Origin: Streptomyces lincolnensis
GTDB lineage: Bacteria > Actinomycetota > Actinomycetes > Streptomycetales > Streptomycetaceae
Length of the DNA: 64,000 nt
Assembly: GCF_001685355.1 (NCBI RefSeq)
Contig: NZ_CP016438.1
Span: 248,001 to 312,000, forward strand
Reading direction: 5' to 3'
Under the pieces are notes generated by a model that did no database searches, had not been told where the DNA came from, and saw nothing but the letters and a program-made list of their open reading frames with translations. The translations under genes and the position numbers were made by a program. Positions 46,103 to 54,705 of this stretch are shown piece by piece. Position 1 is the stretch's first letter. The number at the start of each line of letters is the position of its first letter.

Positions 46103-46579
46103 ATGCCGTCAGTAAAGTCAATGCCGCCCGTATCGGTGCACCATGTCGGTGTCCAGACCGCCGATCTGGATAATTCGATCTCCTGGTACCAGGAATTCTT
46201 CGGATGTACCGTTTCCTGGACCCTCGACACATTCTCCGCACTCACCCACTCACGGCTTCCGGGAATCGAGCGTCTCGCGGAGCTGCGATACGGCGATGTG
46301 CGCTTCCACCACATCGGTGTGAAATCCGGTGCCGCGGAACGCTCTCCGGCCGAGGCGAATCAGTTTCAGCACGTCTGCTTCGCGGTGGGCAGCCCCACGG
46401 AACTCGAAGCGTGGCGGTCGCGCTGGCTGGAGCTGTACGCCCGTGGGCGCTGGACGTTCGCCGTGCCGGAGCGGGCCACGGACATCGACGTCGACAAGGA
46501 CGGCGTGCGGTCCTTCTACGCACTCGACCCGAACGGCCTGGAGTACGAGTTCACCTACGTTCCGGACGGCCCCCGATGA
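46103..46579 (+). CDS. lmbB1: L-DOPA 2,3-dioxygenase, VOC family
   Basis: 158 residues, one vicinal-oxygen-chelate module pair. Likely metal ligands are H13/H14 in VSVHHVGVQTADLD, the His in FQHVCFAV and E149 in NGLEYEFTYV. It opens the ring of L-DOPA extradiol-fashion to the precursor that cyclises to the pyrroline ring. GGGAGG lies 5 bases upstream of the ATG. The stop overlaps lmbB2 as ATGA, so the dioxygenase and hydroxylase are co-translated. Confidence 0.88.
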   Translation: MPSVKSMPPVSVHHVGVQTADLDNSISWYQEFFGCTVSWTLDTFSALTHSRLPGIERLAELRYGDVRFHHIGVKSGAAERSPAEANQFQHVCFAVGSPTELEAWRSRWLELYARGRWTFAVPERATDIDVDKDGVRSFYALDPNGLEYEFTYVPDGPR

Positions 46580-47529
46580 GTTCACTCGAGGCACGCCGCA
46601 CCGACCGCACCGACCTGCCCCTGCCCGCGGCGGGCGACTGGGAGTACGGCGGCTATCCCTACGGCCTGGAGCCGCTCACGCTGCCCCTCGCCTCCCCCGG
46701 CTCTTCCCCCGCCGCGCACCGCCGGTCGGACGGTTCCCCGCCGCCCTGGCCGGGCACCTGGCGGACCCCGTCGCCGGAGTTCCCGGCGAACGCCGCGGTG
46801 GACCTGACGGACCCGCTCGGGGTCGACCGCCTCTTCTGGTTCCGCTGGATCACCGGCCACCAAGTCACCTTCGTACTCTGGCAGTTACTGGCCTCGGTAC
46901 TCGCCGAGAGCGCGGAGGGCCCAGGCGGAGAGGCGCGGGCGGCGGAGCGGGCCCGCCGCTACGTGCGCGGCTACTCCCTGATGCTCCTGTACACCAGCTC
47001 CTGCCCGCGGTCGGTGTACGACCGGCTGATCCGGCCCCACCTGGCGCTCCAGCACCGGCACCTCAGCGGCGCCTGGGCCCGGGACTACCACCCGGTGCGG
47101 TCGCTGCTGCGCGGCCGTCTGCCGGCCGGGCTCGACGACGCGCCGTTGCGCGAGGAGTGCCGGCTCAACCACCACGTCCACGAGGGCATCGCCGCCAAGC
47201 TGGTGCCGTCCGGGGTCTCGCTGCTCCAGCAGACGAACCAGCACCAGGAACAACGGTTCCTCCACCGCGACCGGCTCTCGTCGCTGTACGACTGCGTCTT
47301 CCTCACCGTGCGGGCGCCCGCCTCGTACGAGCAGGTCGTCACCCAGCTGGTGCGACGCCTGCACGCCATCGGCCAGGACCTGGCGGCCAACGGGCTCTAC
47401 CCCGCGTACGCGCCCAGCGGCCACGAGGAGCCCGCCGAGCTGCGCGCCCCGGACGTGGCGCGGTGCAAGGAGACGCTTCTGCCGGACCTGTCCCGTATCT
47501 GCGACTCGGCCACCGCGGCGGCGAGTTGA
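46576..47529 (+). CDS. lmbB2: Tyrosine 3-hydroxylase, LmbB2 family
   Basis: 317 residues, mostly helical, not related to pterin or copper tyrosinases. His-rich stretches RPHLALQHRHLS, ARDYHPVRS and CRLNHHVHEGIAAKL probably hold the haem ligand; the family is reported to be a histidine-ligated haem enzyme using peroxide. It converts L-tyrosine to L-DOPA, the first step of the 4-alkylproline branch. Assigned by neighbours (GGT homologue and VOC dioxygenase) as well as length. Ends at a GC-rich dyad before the convergent lmbC. Confidence 0.85.
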   Translation: MSSLEARRTDRTDLPLPAAGDWEYGGYPYGLEPLTLPLASPGSSPAAHRRSDGSPPPWPGTWRTPSPEFPANAAVDLTDPLGVDRLFWFRWITGHQVTFVLWQLLASVLAESAEGPGGEARAAERARRYVRGYSLMLLYTSSCPRSVYDRLIRPHLALQHRHLSGAWARDYHPVRSLLRGRLPAGLDDAPLREECRLNHHVHEGIAAKLVPSGVSLLQQTNQHQEQRFLHRDRLSSLYDCVFLTVRAPASYEQVVTQLVRRLHAIGQDLAANGLYPAYAPSGHEEPAELRAPDVARCKETLLPDLSRICDSATAAAS

Positions 47530-47571
47530 GCCCGCGCGGGCCGGGCCCGGGGCGCCGCGTCCGGGTCCGGC

Positions 47572-47589
47572 CCGCCCGGGCCCGGGCGG
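47572..47589. terminator. GC-rich dyad between lmbB2 and lmbC
   Basis: CCGCCCGGG directly followed by CCCGGGCGG, within an 89-base, almost pure GC spacer between convergent genes. Likely a bidirectional terminator. Confidence 0.5.
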
Positions 47590-47618
47590 CCGGGGCGCGG
47601 CCCGCCCGGGCGCAGGGC

Positions 47619-49181
47619 TCACTCCCCGCGTGTGACGAGTTCCTCCCTGAGCGCGCGGCGGTCCACCTTGCCGGTGGAGCCCAGGGGCAGCGCGGCGGCC
47701 GTGAGGAACCGGTGCGGCACCGCCCACGACGGCAGCCTGGTCAGGCAGTGCTCGCGCAGGGTGCGCGGGTCGCCGGCGCCGGGCCCGACCACGACGGCGA
47801 GGAGGCGGGAGTGATCGTCGCGGACGTCCACCTTCACCACGCAGCAGTCCTCGACGCCGGGAGCGAGCCGTACAGCGTTCTCCACCTCCTCCAGCTCGAA
47901 CCGCTGCCCGCGCATCTTGATCATGTTGTCCATGCGGCCGAGGAAGGCGTACCGGCCCCCGGGCAGGACGCGGACCTGGTCCCCGGTGGCGTAGGCCCGG
48001 CCGCCCGGACAGGTCTCCCCCGTGCGGAACCGCTCGGCTCCGTGCCCCTCGACGCCCCAGTATCCGGCGGCCACCGTGGGCCCCGCGACGACGAGTTCAC
48101 CCACCGACCCCACCGCGTCGACCGGCCGCCCGTCGTCGTCCTCGACCCAGCACTCGGCGCACTCGACGGGCCGGCCGATGGGCACGGGGCCGGCGGGCGG
48201 GGCGTCCACGACCTCGTACGTACAGCCGTTGGTCTCGGTCGGGCCGTAGATGTTGAGGAACCGGGCCCCGGGCGCGCAGCGCATCAGTGCGGCGAGCCGC
48301 TGGTGCGGAAAGACGTCACCGGCGAACACGACCGTCCTCAAGGTGGCGAGGCGCTCACGCGCGGCCCGCTCCTCCAGTCCGGACAGGCGGGCGAGCGGAT
48401 AGGGCACGGAGAGCCATACGGTGACGGCGCGTTCGGCGATCCAGGTGGCCAGCTCGACGGGAAACCCGGACAGTTCACGGGGCACCGGGGCCAGGGCCGC
48501 GCCGCCCAGCGCGGAGCCGAGCACCGAGGCCACCGACACGTCGAAGTGCAGCGGGGCGTGGCAGGCGAACACATCGTCGCCGCCCACCGGGAACGCGCCG
48601 ACCATCCACTCCAGGAAGGCGACGGCGCCCGCACCGGTGTGGGCCACGCACTTGGGAACGCCGGTGGAGCCGGAGGTGGTGAGCAGGTACGCGACATCGG
48701 TGCCGTCGCTCCGGACGGGGTCGAGGCGGCCCGCGGGCAGCTCGTCCCCGTCCGATGGCAGGGCGAGCCGCCGCGGCCCCGGTACGGCGGCGGCGAACCG
48801 GTCGAGCAGCGCGCGTTCGCCCACCACGGCGGTGGGCGCGCAGACCCGGCTCACCGAAGCCCACCGCGCGGGCGGCGACGCGGCGTCGAGCGGCACGTAC
48901 ACGGCGCCCGCGGCCAGGATCGCGTGCACCGCGGCCACGGCGTCCGCGTCGGTCCGCCCGGACAGCAGCGCTACCCGGTCACCGGCGCGCACCCCCAGGC
49001 CTGCCAGGGCGGCCTGGATGCCGCCCGCCCGCGCGGCCAGCTCCCCATAGGTGACCGGGAGCCGGGTCTCCCCCAGGACGGCGGGGGCCTCGGGCCTCGC
49101 CTCGGCGGCCGAGGCGAGGAGTGTGGAGAGTCGAACGGAGGACGACATGAAGGACGTCGAAGAGGTCACAGCGGCGGACAT
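47619..49181 (-). CDS. lmbC: Stand-alone adenylation enzyme for (4-propyl)proline
   Basis: 520 residues, NRPS-type adenylation domain without carrier. Core motifs: A3 YLLTTSGSTGVPKC, A5 NIYGPTETNGCTYE, A7 YATGDQVRVLPGG, A8 GRMDNMIKMRGQRFELEEVE, A10 LPLGSTGKVDRRAL. It activates the proline derivative and loads it on the LmbN carrier domain. The start is uncertain: ATG 49181 has a GGGGTGA site; ATG 49148 has none but is closer to the domain. Either way its 5' end overlaps lmbD, which runs the other way. Confidence 0.9.
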   Translation of the reverse strand: MSAAVTSSTSFMSSSVRLSTLLASAAEARPEAPAVLGETRLPVTYGELAARAGGIQAALAGLGVRAGDRVALLSGRTDADAVAAVHAILAAGAVYVPLDAASPPARWASVSRVCAPTAVVGERALLDRFAAAVPGPRRLALPSDGDELPAGRLDPVRSDGTDVAYLLTTSGSTGVPKCVAHTGAGAVAFLEWMVGAFPVGGDDVFACHAPLHFDVSVASVLGSALGGAALAPVPRELSGFPVELATWIAERAVTVWLSVPYPLARLSGLEERAARERLATLRTVVFAGDVFPHQRLAALMRCAPGARFLNIYGPTETNGCTYEVVDAPPAGPVPIGRPVECAECWVEDDDGRPVDAVGSVGELVVAGPTVAAGYWGVEGHGAERFRTGETCPGGRAYATGDQVRVLPGGRYAFLGRMDNMIKMRGQRFELEEVENAVRLAPGVEDCCVVKVDVRDDHSRLLAVVVGPGAGDPRTLREHCLTRLPSWAVPHRFLTAAALPLGSTGKVDRRALREELVTRGE

Positions 49182-50247
49182 GGCGGTATCACCCCAGTCG
49201 GTTCGGTTGCCGGAACACGCGCCGCACTGCGAGATCGGCTGCGCGGCGAACGTGGCGAAGAGGGTCGGTGTCGACTTCCCGCGGCACGTGGCCGGGTCCC
49301 AGTGGGCGCTGCGCACCTTCGTCCGGGAGCCCGGCGACATCCCGCAGCCCATGCTGGACCGCACGCATCTGACGTTCGGCGCGCACGGCGAGGGCTGGCC
49401 CACCGCCCTCGCGGGGATCACGGACGGCACCGTGCACGACCGCCGGGTGGCGCGTTCGGAGCTCCCGGAGGTGCTGCGGGACGACCTCGCCCGGGGCGGC
49501 AGTCTGCTGTTCCTGGAGGACCGCGGCTGCCCATGGCTGCACTCCGCCGGCCCCGGGCTGCTGCCGCACACGGTGACCCCGGACGGTGTCGACGCGGCCG
49601 GGGTCTGGCAGCTGATCGAGGGGCACAGCTGGTGGGCGGGCCGGTACCCGATGGCGGAGGCCGACCTGCTGGCCGCGGCCTACCCGGACCCCGACCCGCA
49701 CCATGTGGCGGGCCGGGTCCTGAGCCTGCGTCTGGCCCTGACGCCCGAGCGTCGCGCGGCCCTGGACGCCCTCGCCCTGGACCGGCTGCGGGACAGCGTG
49801 CGCGCCTACCTCACGGGGGGCGACGGCCGGCTCGACACCCCGGCGGGCACGCTGGTGTGGACGGACGGGCAGGCGGCGGTCGCGGAACTGCTGGACCGGC
49901 TGCGGGGCTGGGAGTACCTGTGCGCGCTCGCCGCCGACGACGGGGCCGGCGTCGAGCAGGGCATCGACATCGCCGTGGGCCGGTATCTGTTCCTGGGCCT
50001 GGCGGACGAGCTGGCCTACACGTCGTACGCCCGCGCGGGCGCCCGGCGCCTGACCCGACGCCTCGGCGCTCTCGCGGACATCGGCGACGAACACCTCCCC
50101 GACGTGGTGTGGCAGCGGGCGTGGCGCAGCGCCCAGCGGTTCTACCGGTCGCTGCGCGCGGAGCACTTCGACGCCCTGTTGCACGACATCGACGCGGCGG
50201 GGGTGGCCGACGCCGCTTGTGCGCGCCGGCTCGCGGAGGTCCTGTAG
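49147..50247 (+). CDS. lmbD: Lincosamide condensing enzyme
   Basis: 366 residues with no NRPS condensation motif (no HHxxxDG). The N-terminus reads HAPHCEIGCAANVAKRVGVD (C28), like the catalytic region of BtrH-type cysteine-protease-fold acyltransferases. The C-terminal half is helical. In lincomycin biosynthesis it forms the amide between carrier-bound propylproline and the ergothioneine-linked aminooctose. GGAGG lies 5 bases before the ATG. It overlaps divergent lmbC by up to 35 bases and ends 17 bases from convergent lmbE. Confidence 0.85.
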   Translation: MKDVEEVTAADMAVSPQSVRLPEHAPHCEIGCAANVAKRVGVDFPRHVAGSQWALRTFVREPGDIPQPMLDRTHLTFGAHGEGWPTALAGITDGTVHDRRVARSELPEVLRDDLARGGSLLFLEDRGCPWLHSAGPGLLPHTVTPDGVDAAGVWQLIEGHSWWAGRYPMAEADLLAAAYPDPDPHHVAGRVLSLRLALTPERRAALDALALDRLRDSVRAYLTGGDGRLDTPAGTLVWTDGQAAVAELLDRLRGWEYLCALAADDGAGVEQGIDIAVGRYLFLGLADELAYTSYARAGARRLTRRLGALADIGDEHLPDVVWQRAWRSAQRFYRSLRAEHFDALLHDIDAAGVADAACARRLAEVL

Positions 50248-50264
50248 GGCCGTGGGCGCGCGGT

Positions 50265-51077
50265 TCACGCGGGAGCGGTGAACAGGTCGTGCACCACGGC
50301 TTCCCGGGGCGCGGCGCCGACGCGGGTGTACTCCTCGTACGGGAAGGCGTCCCGCAGCTGCTGCGGTGACAGCGCGAACCAGCCGGAGGCGGGCGGTACT
50401 TGGGTCACGTGACTGCGCAGCGCGTCGAGCCTGCGCTCGACGGCGTCGCCCTTGGTCACGTCGACGAGTGTGGTGATCCACTCGTCGTCGAAGGCGCCCG
50501 GCGGGGCGCTCAGGCCGCCCTCGTACGGGCTGGGCACCCCGCTGTCGACGCAGGCCTGGTGCAAGGCGCGGTGGCGACGTCGCGAGAAGGCGATGTGGTA
50601 GACGGCGGGTGTGTGGTCGAGGAGGTCGACGGCGCGCGTCAGCACTTCGTTCGCGCGGATGTGGTCGGGGTGCGGGTCGCGGGTGTGGTTGGTGCCGTAT
50701 CCGATCACCACGTCGGGGCGTTCGTCCGCGATCACCCGGGCGAGGCGGGTGGCGGCCTCGTCGAGCGGGGCCCGTACGAAGGCCTCGGCGCCGCCCGCCG
50801 TGCCGTCCATGCCGGAGTCGCGGTAGCCGAGCCGGTGCACGGCCGAGTAGCCCAGGTTCCGTGCGCTGGCGTCGAGTTCGGCGCTGCGGACGGCGACGAA
50901 CCGTTCGGGGGTGAAGTCGTCGGTGACGGCGGGGTTGAGCACCTCGCCGGCGCCGCCGTCGGTACAGGTGACCAGGACGGCGCGGACGCCCTGCGCGGTG
51001 TAGTGGGCGACCGTGGCGCCGCCGCGGGAGGCCTCGTCGTCCGGGTGCGCGTGGACGGTCAGCAGGCACTGAGTCAT
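50265..51077 (-). CDS. lmbE: Mycothiol-conjugate amidase-like deacetylase
   Basis: 270 residues, PIG-L/LmbE family, the type member of the name. Zinc motif AHPDDE (residues 10-15) and HTRDPHPDHIRANE. The family removes acyl groups from glucosaminyl-inositol; here it cleaves the amide of the mycothiol S-conjugate of the lincosamide to leave the cysteinyl derivative. The ATG at 51077 has AAGGA 7 bases upstream. 47 bases separate it from lmbF in the same direction. Confidence 0.92.
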   Translation of the reverse strand: MTQCLLTVHAHPDDEASRGGATVAHYTAQGVRAVLVTCTDGGAGEVLNPAVTDDFTPERFVAVRSAELDASARNLGYSAVHRLGYRDSGMDGTAGGAEAFVRAPLDEAATRLARVIADERPDVVIGYGTNHTRDPHPDHIRANEVLTRAVDLLDHTPAVYHIAFSRRRHRALHQACVDSGVPSPYEGGLSAPPGAFDDEWITTLVDVTKGDAVERRLDALRSHVTQVPPASGWFALSPQQLRDAFPYEEYTRVGAAPREAVVHDLFTAPA

Positions 51078-51124
51078 GTCTCGTTCCTTACTTTCCCTTG
51101 TTCGATTCGCTGGGTGGGCGGCCG

Positions 51125-52408
51125 TCACCGGTACCGCCACTCGGCCGCGGCGTCGCCGAGGGCCCGCGCCGCGGGTTCGAAGACGCTGCTGTCCCGGCCC
51201 AGCCAGACCTTGAACCACGGCCGTTCGCGCGCGTCCCGCTCCAGGCCGAGCAGGACGCCGTGCCGCACGACGGTCTGCTCGCGCACCTCCTCGACCGTGC
51301 TGCCGCCCGGGGGCCGCAGCAGGGTGAAGGGGGCGCCGCCGTGGTGCAGGACGGCGTCGTCGGGCAGCCCCGCCGCGCGCAGTGTGGTGCGCAGGAGCCT
51401 GGCGTGCCGGGTGGCCTCGGATCGGCGGCGCCGGGTGAAGCGCTCGGGTTCGGCGCCCCCGAGCCAGGCCGCCATCGCCGCCTGGGCGCGGAAGCCCGCG
51501 GTCGGCTCCCGCAGACAGCGCCAGCGGCCGGAGTACGCCGAGACCAGACCCGGGCTGCCCGCGACGGCTCCCAGGGCCCAGCCGCTGCACGCGAACTGCT
51601 TGCTCAGGCTGCGCACCGACACCAGGAGTTCCTGGCCGACGAGATGGCCGAGGAGCCGGACCGCGCTGGTGGGGCGCACGTCCTCGGCGGTCAGCCCGTA
51701 GAAGGCGTTGTCCACCAGGACGGGCACTCGCTCACGTTCGGCGAGGGCGGCGACGGCGGCGAGGAACTCGGGGGTCCAGTTGCCGCCCCACGGGTTGTGC
51801 TGCGGGTTGATGAGGATGCAGGCGACGTCGAGGCCCTCGCTGCGGCACCGCTGCCACGCCTCCTCCAGGTGCGCGGGGTCCGGGCCGTGCGGGGACTCGG
51901 GGGGCACCTCGTAACTCACCGGTACGTGTCCGGTGTCGCGCACCGACATGTCATATCCCCACCCGGGGCGCGGCAGCAGCACGGCGCTGGGGCCCGGGCG
52001 GCCGTCCTTGAGCATGCGCAGCAGGTCGAAGATGGCCGCGCCGGTGCCCGACCACGCGACGCTGACGAGCGGCTCCGCCGCGGTGTCCCACTCCTCGTCG
52101 GCGGCGAGCCAGGCGTCGAGCCGCCGGCGCAGCTCCGGCAGGCCGTACTGGGAGAACAGCAGGCCGTCGCAGGGGGCCGCGTCCTGGGCGTGCAGGGCCT
52201 CGCGCAGTCCGGGCGGCGTGGCCTCCGCGTGGTCGGCGACGTGCAGCAGGTACAGCGGCAGACGGGCCTGGGCGCGGTCCAGCATCCACTGGGCGCTCGG
52301 GTCGTCGAAGGGGCGGACGGTGTCGACGGATGTGCGCCGGATCAGCCAGCCGTCGTCGGTGAGCCGTTCCGGTGCGGCGGTCTGCGCGCCGCTCGCCGTG
52401 GCGGTCAT
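51125..52408 (-). CDS. lmbF: PLP-dependent C-S lyase/aminotransferase-fold enzyme
   Basis: 427 residues, fold type I. Substrate loop SQYGLPELRRRL, NPHNP-like LINPQHNPWGGNW, Asp in PVLVDNAFYG, and Schiff-base Lys in SVRSLSKQFACSGWALG. It acts on the S-cysteinyl lincosamide, cleaving the C-S bond by beta-elimination to expose the thiol, which LmbG then methylates. Starts at ATG 52408, overlapping the lmbG stop as ATGA. Confidence 0.9.
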   Translation of the reverse strand: MTATASGAQTAAPERLTDDGWLIRRTSVDTVRPFDDPSAQWMLDRAQARLPLYLLHVADHAEATPPGLREALHAQDAAPCDGLLFSQYGLPELRRRLDAWLAADEEWDTAAEPLVSVAWSGTGAAIFDLLRMLKDGRPGPSAVLLPRPGWGYDMSVRDTGHVPVSYEVPPESPHGPDPAHLEEAWQRCRSEGLDVACILINPQHNPWGGNWTPEFLAAVAALAERERVPVLVDNAFYGLTAEDVRPTSAVRLLGHLVGQELLVSVRSLSKQFACSGWALGAVAGSPGLVSAYSGRWRCLREPTAGFRAQAAMAAWLGGAEPERFTRRRRSEATRHARLLRTTLRAAGLPDDAVLHHGGAPFTLLRPPGGSTVEEVREQTVVRHGVLLGLERDARERPWFKVWLGRDSSVFEPAARALGDAAAEWRYR

Positions 52409-53205
52409 CGGGTCGCCCCCGCCGTGCCGAGCCCGGGGACGGCGTCGGCCATCTCCCGTACGGATTCGAGGAGTTGCACGTACCGTTCGCGCCAGTCGGC
52501 CTCCTCCTCCCTGGCGGCGGGCGGCGGCACGGGGATGCCGGGCACCTCGCCGAGGGCCTCCGGGTCCATCTTGGCCGGGTCGGCGTGGTAGATGCGCGAG
52601 CCGCGCACCACCGCGCCGTCGGTCTCGAAGCCCGCGGCCGCGAGGCGTTCGGTGCTGAGCCAGGCCTTGTGCAGGGCCGACTCCAGGACGGCGTACTCCT
52701 CGTACGGCATGGGGTCCTGGTCCCGTCGGGCGTCCTGGATCTCGGTGAGCAGCTCGGGGAGGTTCACGATGTGCTCCGGTACGGGGGTGGTGACGATGAC
52801 GCGCTGGGTGGCGACGCGTGCCAACTCGCGTACGGCGGGCACCACATCGGGGACGTAGAGGTGTTCCAGGGTCTCCGTGCACAGGGCGGTGTCGACGACG
52901 TCGTCGTCCAGGGTCAGGGCGGTGGCGGGGCACAGGTGGAGGCGGTCGTAGATCCGGTGCCGCTCGGCCAGCCGGGTGGCGTGCGGGGAGTTGTCGAGGC
53001 CGTGCAGGATCCCGGGCTCGGTGATGCCCTGCTTCAGCCAGCTCTCGGTGTGGCCCCAGCCGGCGCGCAGCAGGAATCCATAGGCGCCGGAGCCGCAGCC
53101 GACGTCGGCGACCGTGGCGCCGCGCACGAGCTGCAACGCCTCCCACACCAACGGGGGCGGACTGACCTGGGCGGTCGTGGTGTGCCAGAGACGGTAGTCC
53201 CGCAT
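52405..53205 (-). CDS. lmbG: SAM methyltransferase (S-methylation)
   Basis: 266 residues. Motif I VADVGCGSGAYGFLL (residues 35-49) and a motif-IV-like ALCTETLEHLYVPD. It should methylate the anomeric thiol after LmbF cleavage, giving the methylthio group of lincomycin. The ATG at 53205 (GAAGGAG 5 bases upstream) is preferred to an upstream ATG. Coupled to lmbF; 48 bases after lmbIH. Confidence 0.88.
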   Translation of the reverse strand: MRDYRLWHTTTAQVSPPPLVWEALQLVRGATVADVGCGSGAYGFLLRAGWGHTESWLKQGITEPGILHGLDNSPHATRLAERHRIYDRLHLCPATALTLDDDVVDTALCTETLEHLYVPDVVPAVRELARVATQRVIVTTPVPEHIVNLPELLTEIQDARRDQDPMPYEEYAVLESALHKAWLSTERLAAAGFETDGAVVRGSRIYHADPAKMDPEALGEVPGIPVPPPAAREEEADWRERYVQLLESVREMADAVPGLGTAGATR

Positions 53206-53253
53206 CGTGTCTCCTTCGTGAAACGTCGTGTGCAACGGGCGGTTGTGGGGTGG

Positions 53254-54705
53254 TCAGCCAGGGGCGCCGCCCTGGACGGAGCCGTAGCGCACGTGGGAGA
53301 AGAGCGCGGGGGCGGCGCCGTGGCCGACGCGCGCGGTCTGCACGGGCTGGCCCTTCATGCAGAACGTGACGCTGTGCATGGTCCACGCCTCGGGGCCCGC
53401 CACATGTGCGCAGGACCGCCAGAAGTCCAGGGTCCGGCCGTGGTAGCGGGGACCGCGCAGCGGCTCGACGCGCTGTCCGCCCCGGATGCGCCAGGCCAGT
53501 TCGCAGGTGAAGTGGAAGACCTCGCGGTGGTCGTCGATGGAGAAGGAGTGGTTCCCGGTGAGCAGCAGGCCCTCGCCCATGGTGTCGAGCAGGTCCTGCT
53601 CGGTGCCGGAGCCGGGCAGCAGGTTCACGTTCGTCATGCGGACCAGGGGCAGGGCGGCGCCCTCGGCCCGCGCGCCGGCGGCGGTCAGTGGCCGCCCCGA
53701 CGCGGCGGCTACCGTGCGGCTGCTCAACAGGCCGACCAGGGTGCCCCGTTCGATGAGCGGTGCGGCGGCGGTCGGCGTGCCCTCGTCGTCCCAGGGCGTC
53801 GCGCCGGCCCCGGTGCCCGTCGGGTCGGCCACCACGGACACGTGCTCGGATCCGTAGGCGAGGTGCCCCACGTCCTGGAGGGTGACGAAGGAGCCGCCCG
53901 CGTAGTCGGCCTCCCAGCCCAGGATGCGGTCCTCCTCCAGCGGGTGCCCGACGGACTCGTGGAGCTGGAGGGCGAGTTGGCTGGAGTCGATGACGACGGG
54001 ACCGGCGCCTTCCGGGCAGGGCCTGGCCCGGGAGAGCAGCACCGCCTCGCGGGCGGCAGTGGTGGCCCCGTCCGGCAGCCGGAGGGCCGCGATGTGCTCC
54101 CAGCCGGCGCTCGCGTGGCGCCCGGTGCGCTCCGGGTAGGTCCGTATGCCGGGGCCGCTGGGCCCGTCGGCGGTGGCGCGGACCCAACCGCCGCTCTGCA
54201 CCGACTCCTTGGCGAGGTCGCCGCCGTCCGCGAAGAGCAGATGCGTGGTGCGCCGGTGGACCGAGAGCTCCGCCTCGGCGTGGTCGCAGCCGGGCACCGC
54301 CAGGGCCCGTGCCGCCGCCTCACTGGCCAGCTCCTCCCGCTCGGCCACGGCCACGGCCGCCGGGTCGACGGCGAGGGGCGTCCGGTGGGTGCGCGCGGTG
54401 GGCTCGGGCGGCCGGTGCGGCGGGGCCTTGTCCCCGGGGGACCGCTGGGCCAGGAGGCAGGCCCGCTCGGCCAGGCCGGCCAGGCCGCTCGCGTCGTCGG
54501 CGGGGCCGTAGGCGACTCCCACCGCGCCGTCGCGGTACACCCGCACGCCGGCTTCCCGTCGCTCCTGCCGGGTGTGGCCGCTGCTGGGCCCGGCCGCCCG
54601 GGTGGTCTCCTCGGCGGTGGTGTCGAAGTGGACCACGGTGTGGTCGGCGCCGTGCCGGCCGGCGGCCCGGAACGCGGCGGCGGCGAGCCGTCGCGCCCTA
54701 GTCAC
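53254..54705 (-). CDS. lmbIH: TldD-type metallopeptidase homologue
   Basis: 483 residues, PmbA/TldD family. The zinc site HExxxH is intact in LQLHESVGHPLEEDR. The N-terminal half-barrel and C-terminal HSFSIDDHREVFHFTCELAW segment are normal. It pairs with the TldE-type LmbQ at the right edge, as TldD/TldE form heteromers. I do not recall a settled biochemical role. The GTG start at 54705 overlaps the lmbJ stop by 8 bases. Confidence 0.87.
   Translation of the reverse strand: MTRARRLAAAAFRAAGRHGADHTVVHFDTTAEETTRAAGPSSGHTRQERREAGVRVYRDGAVGVAYGPADDASGLAGLAERACLLAQRSPGDKAPPHRPPEPTARTHRTPLAVDPAAVAVAEREELASEAAARALAVPGCDHAEAELSVHRRTTHLLFADGGDLAKESVQSGGWVRATADGPSGPGIRTYPERTGRHASAGWEHIAALRLPDGATTAAREAVLLSRARPCPEGAGPVVIDSSQLALQLHESVGHPLEEDRILGWEADYAGGSFVTLQDVGHLAYGSEHVSVVADPTGTGAGATPWDDEGTPTAAAPLIERGTLVGLLSSRTVAAASGRPLTAAGARAEGAALPLVRMTNVNLLPGSGTEQDLLDTMGEGLLLTGNHSFSIDDHREVFHFTCELAWRIRGGQRVEPLRGPRYHGRTLDFWRSCAHVAGPEAWTMHSVTFCMKGQPVQTARVGHGAAPALFSHVRYGSVQGGAPG

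Noticed and set aside
47530..47618. Small RNA between lmbB2 and lmbC
   Set aside because: Very high GC with many self-complementary runs; a terminator explains it.
46329..50369. A single open frame of over 1300 codons on the + strand
   Set aside because: It is an out-of-frame shadow of lmbB1, B2, C and D, composed of Arg/Ala/Gly/Pro-rich junk typical of GC-rich DNA.
51125..54187. A 1020-codon minus-strand frame ending in lmbF
   Set aside because: Only the last 427 codons are LmbF; the upstream part is frame-shifted lmbG/lmbIH with no motifs.
53254..54705. lmbIH as a simple protease gene unrelated to the cluster
   Set aside because: Translational overlap with lmbJ and a TldE-type partner at the right edge place it in the pathway.
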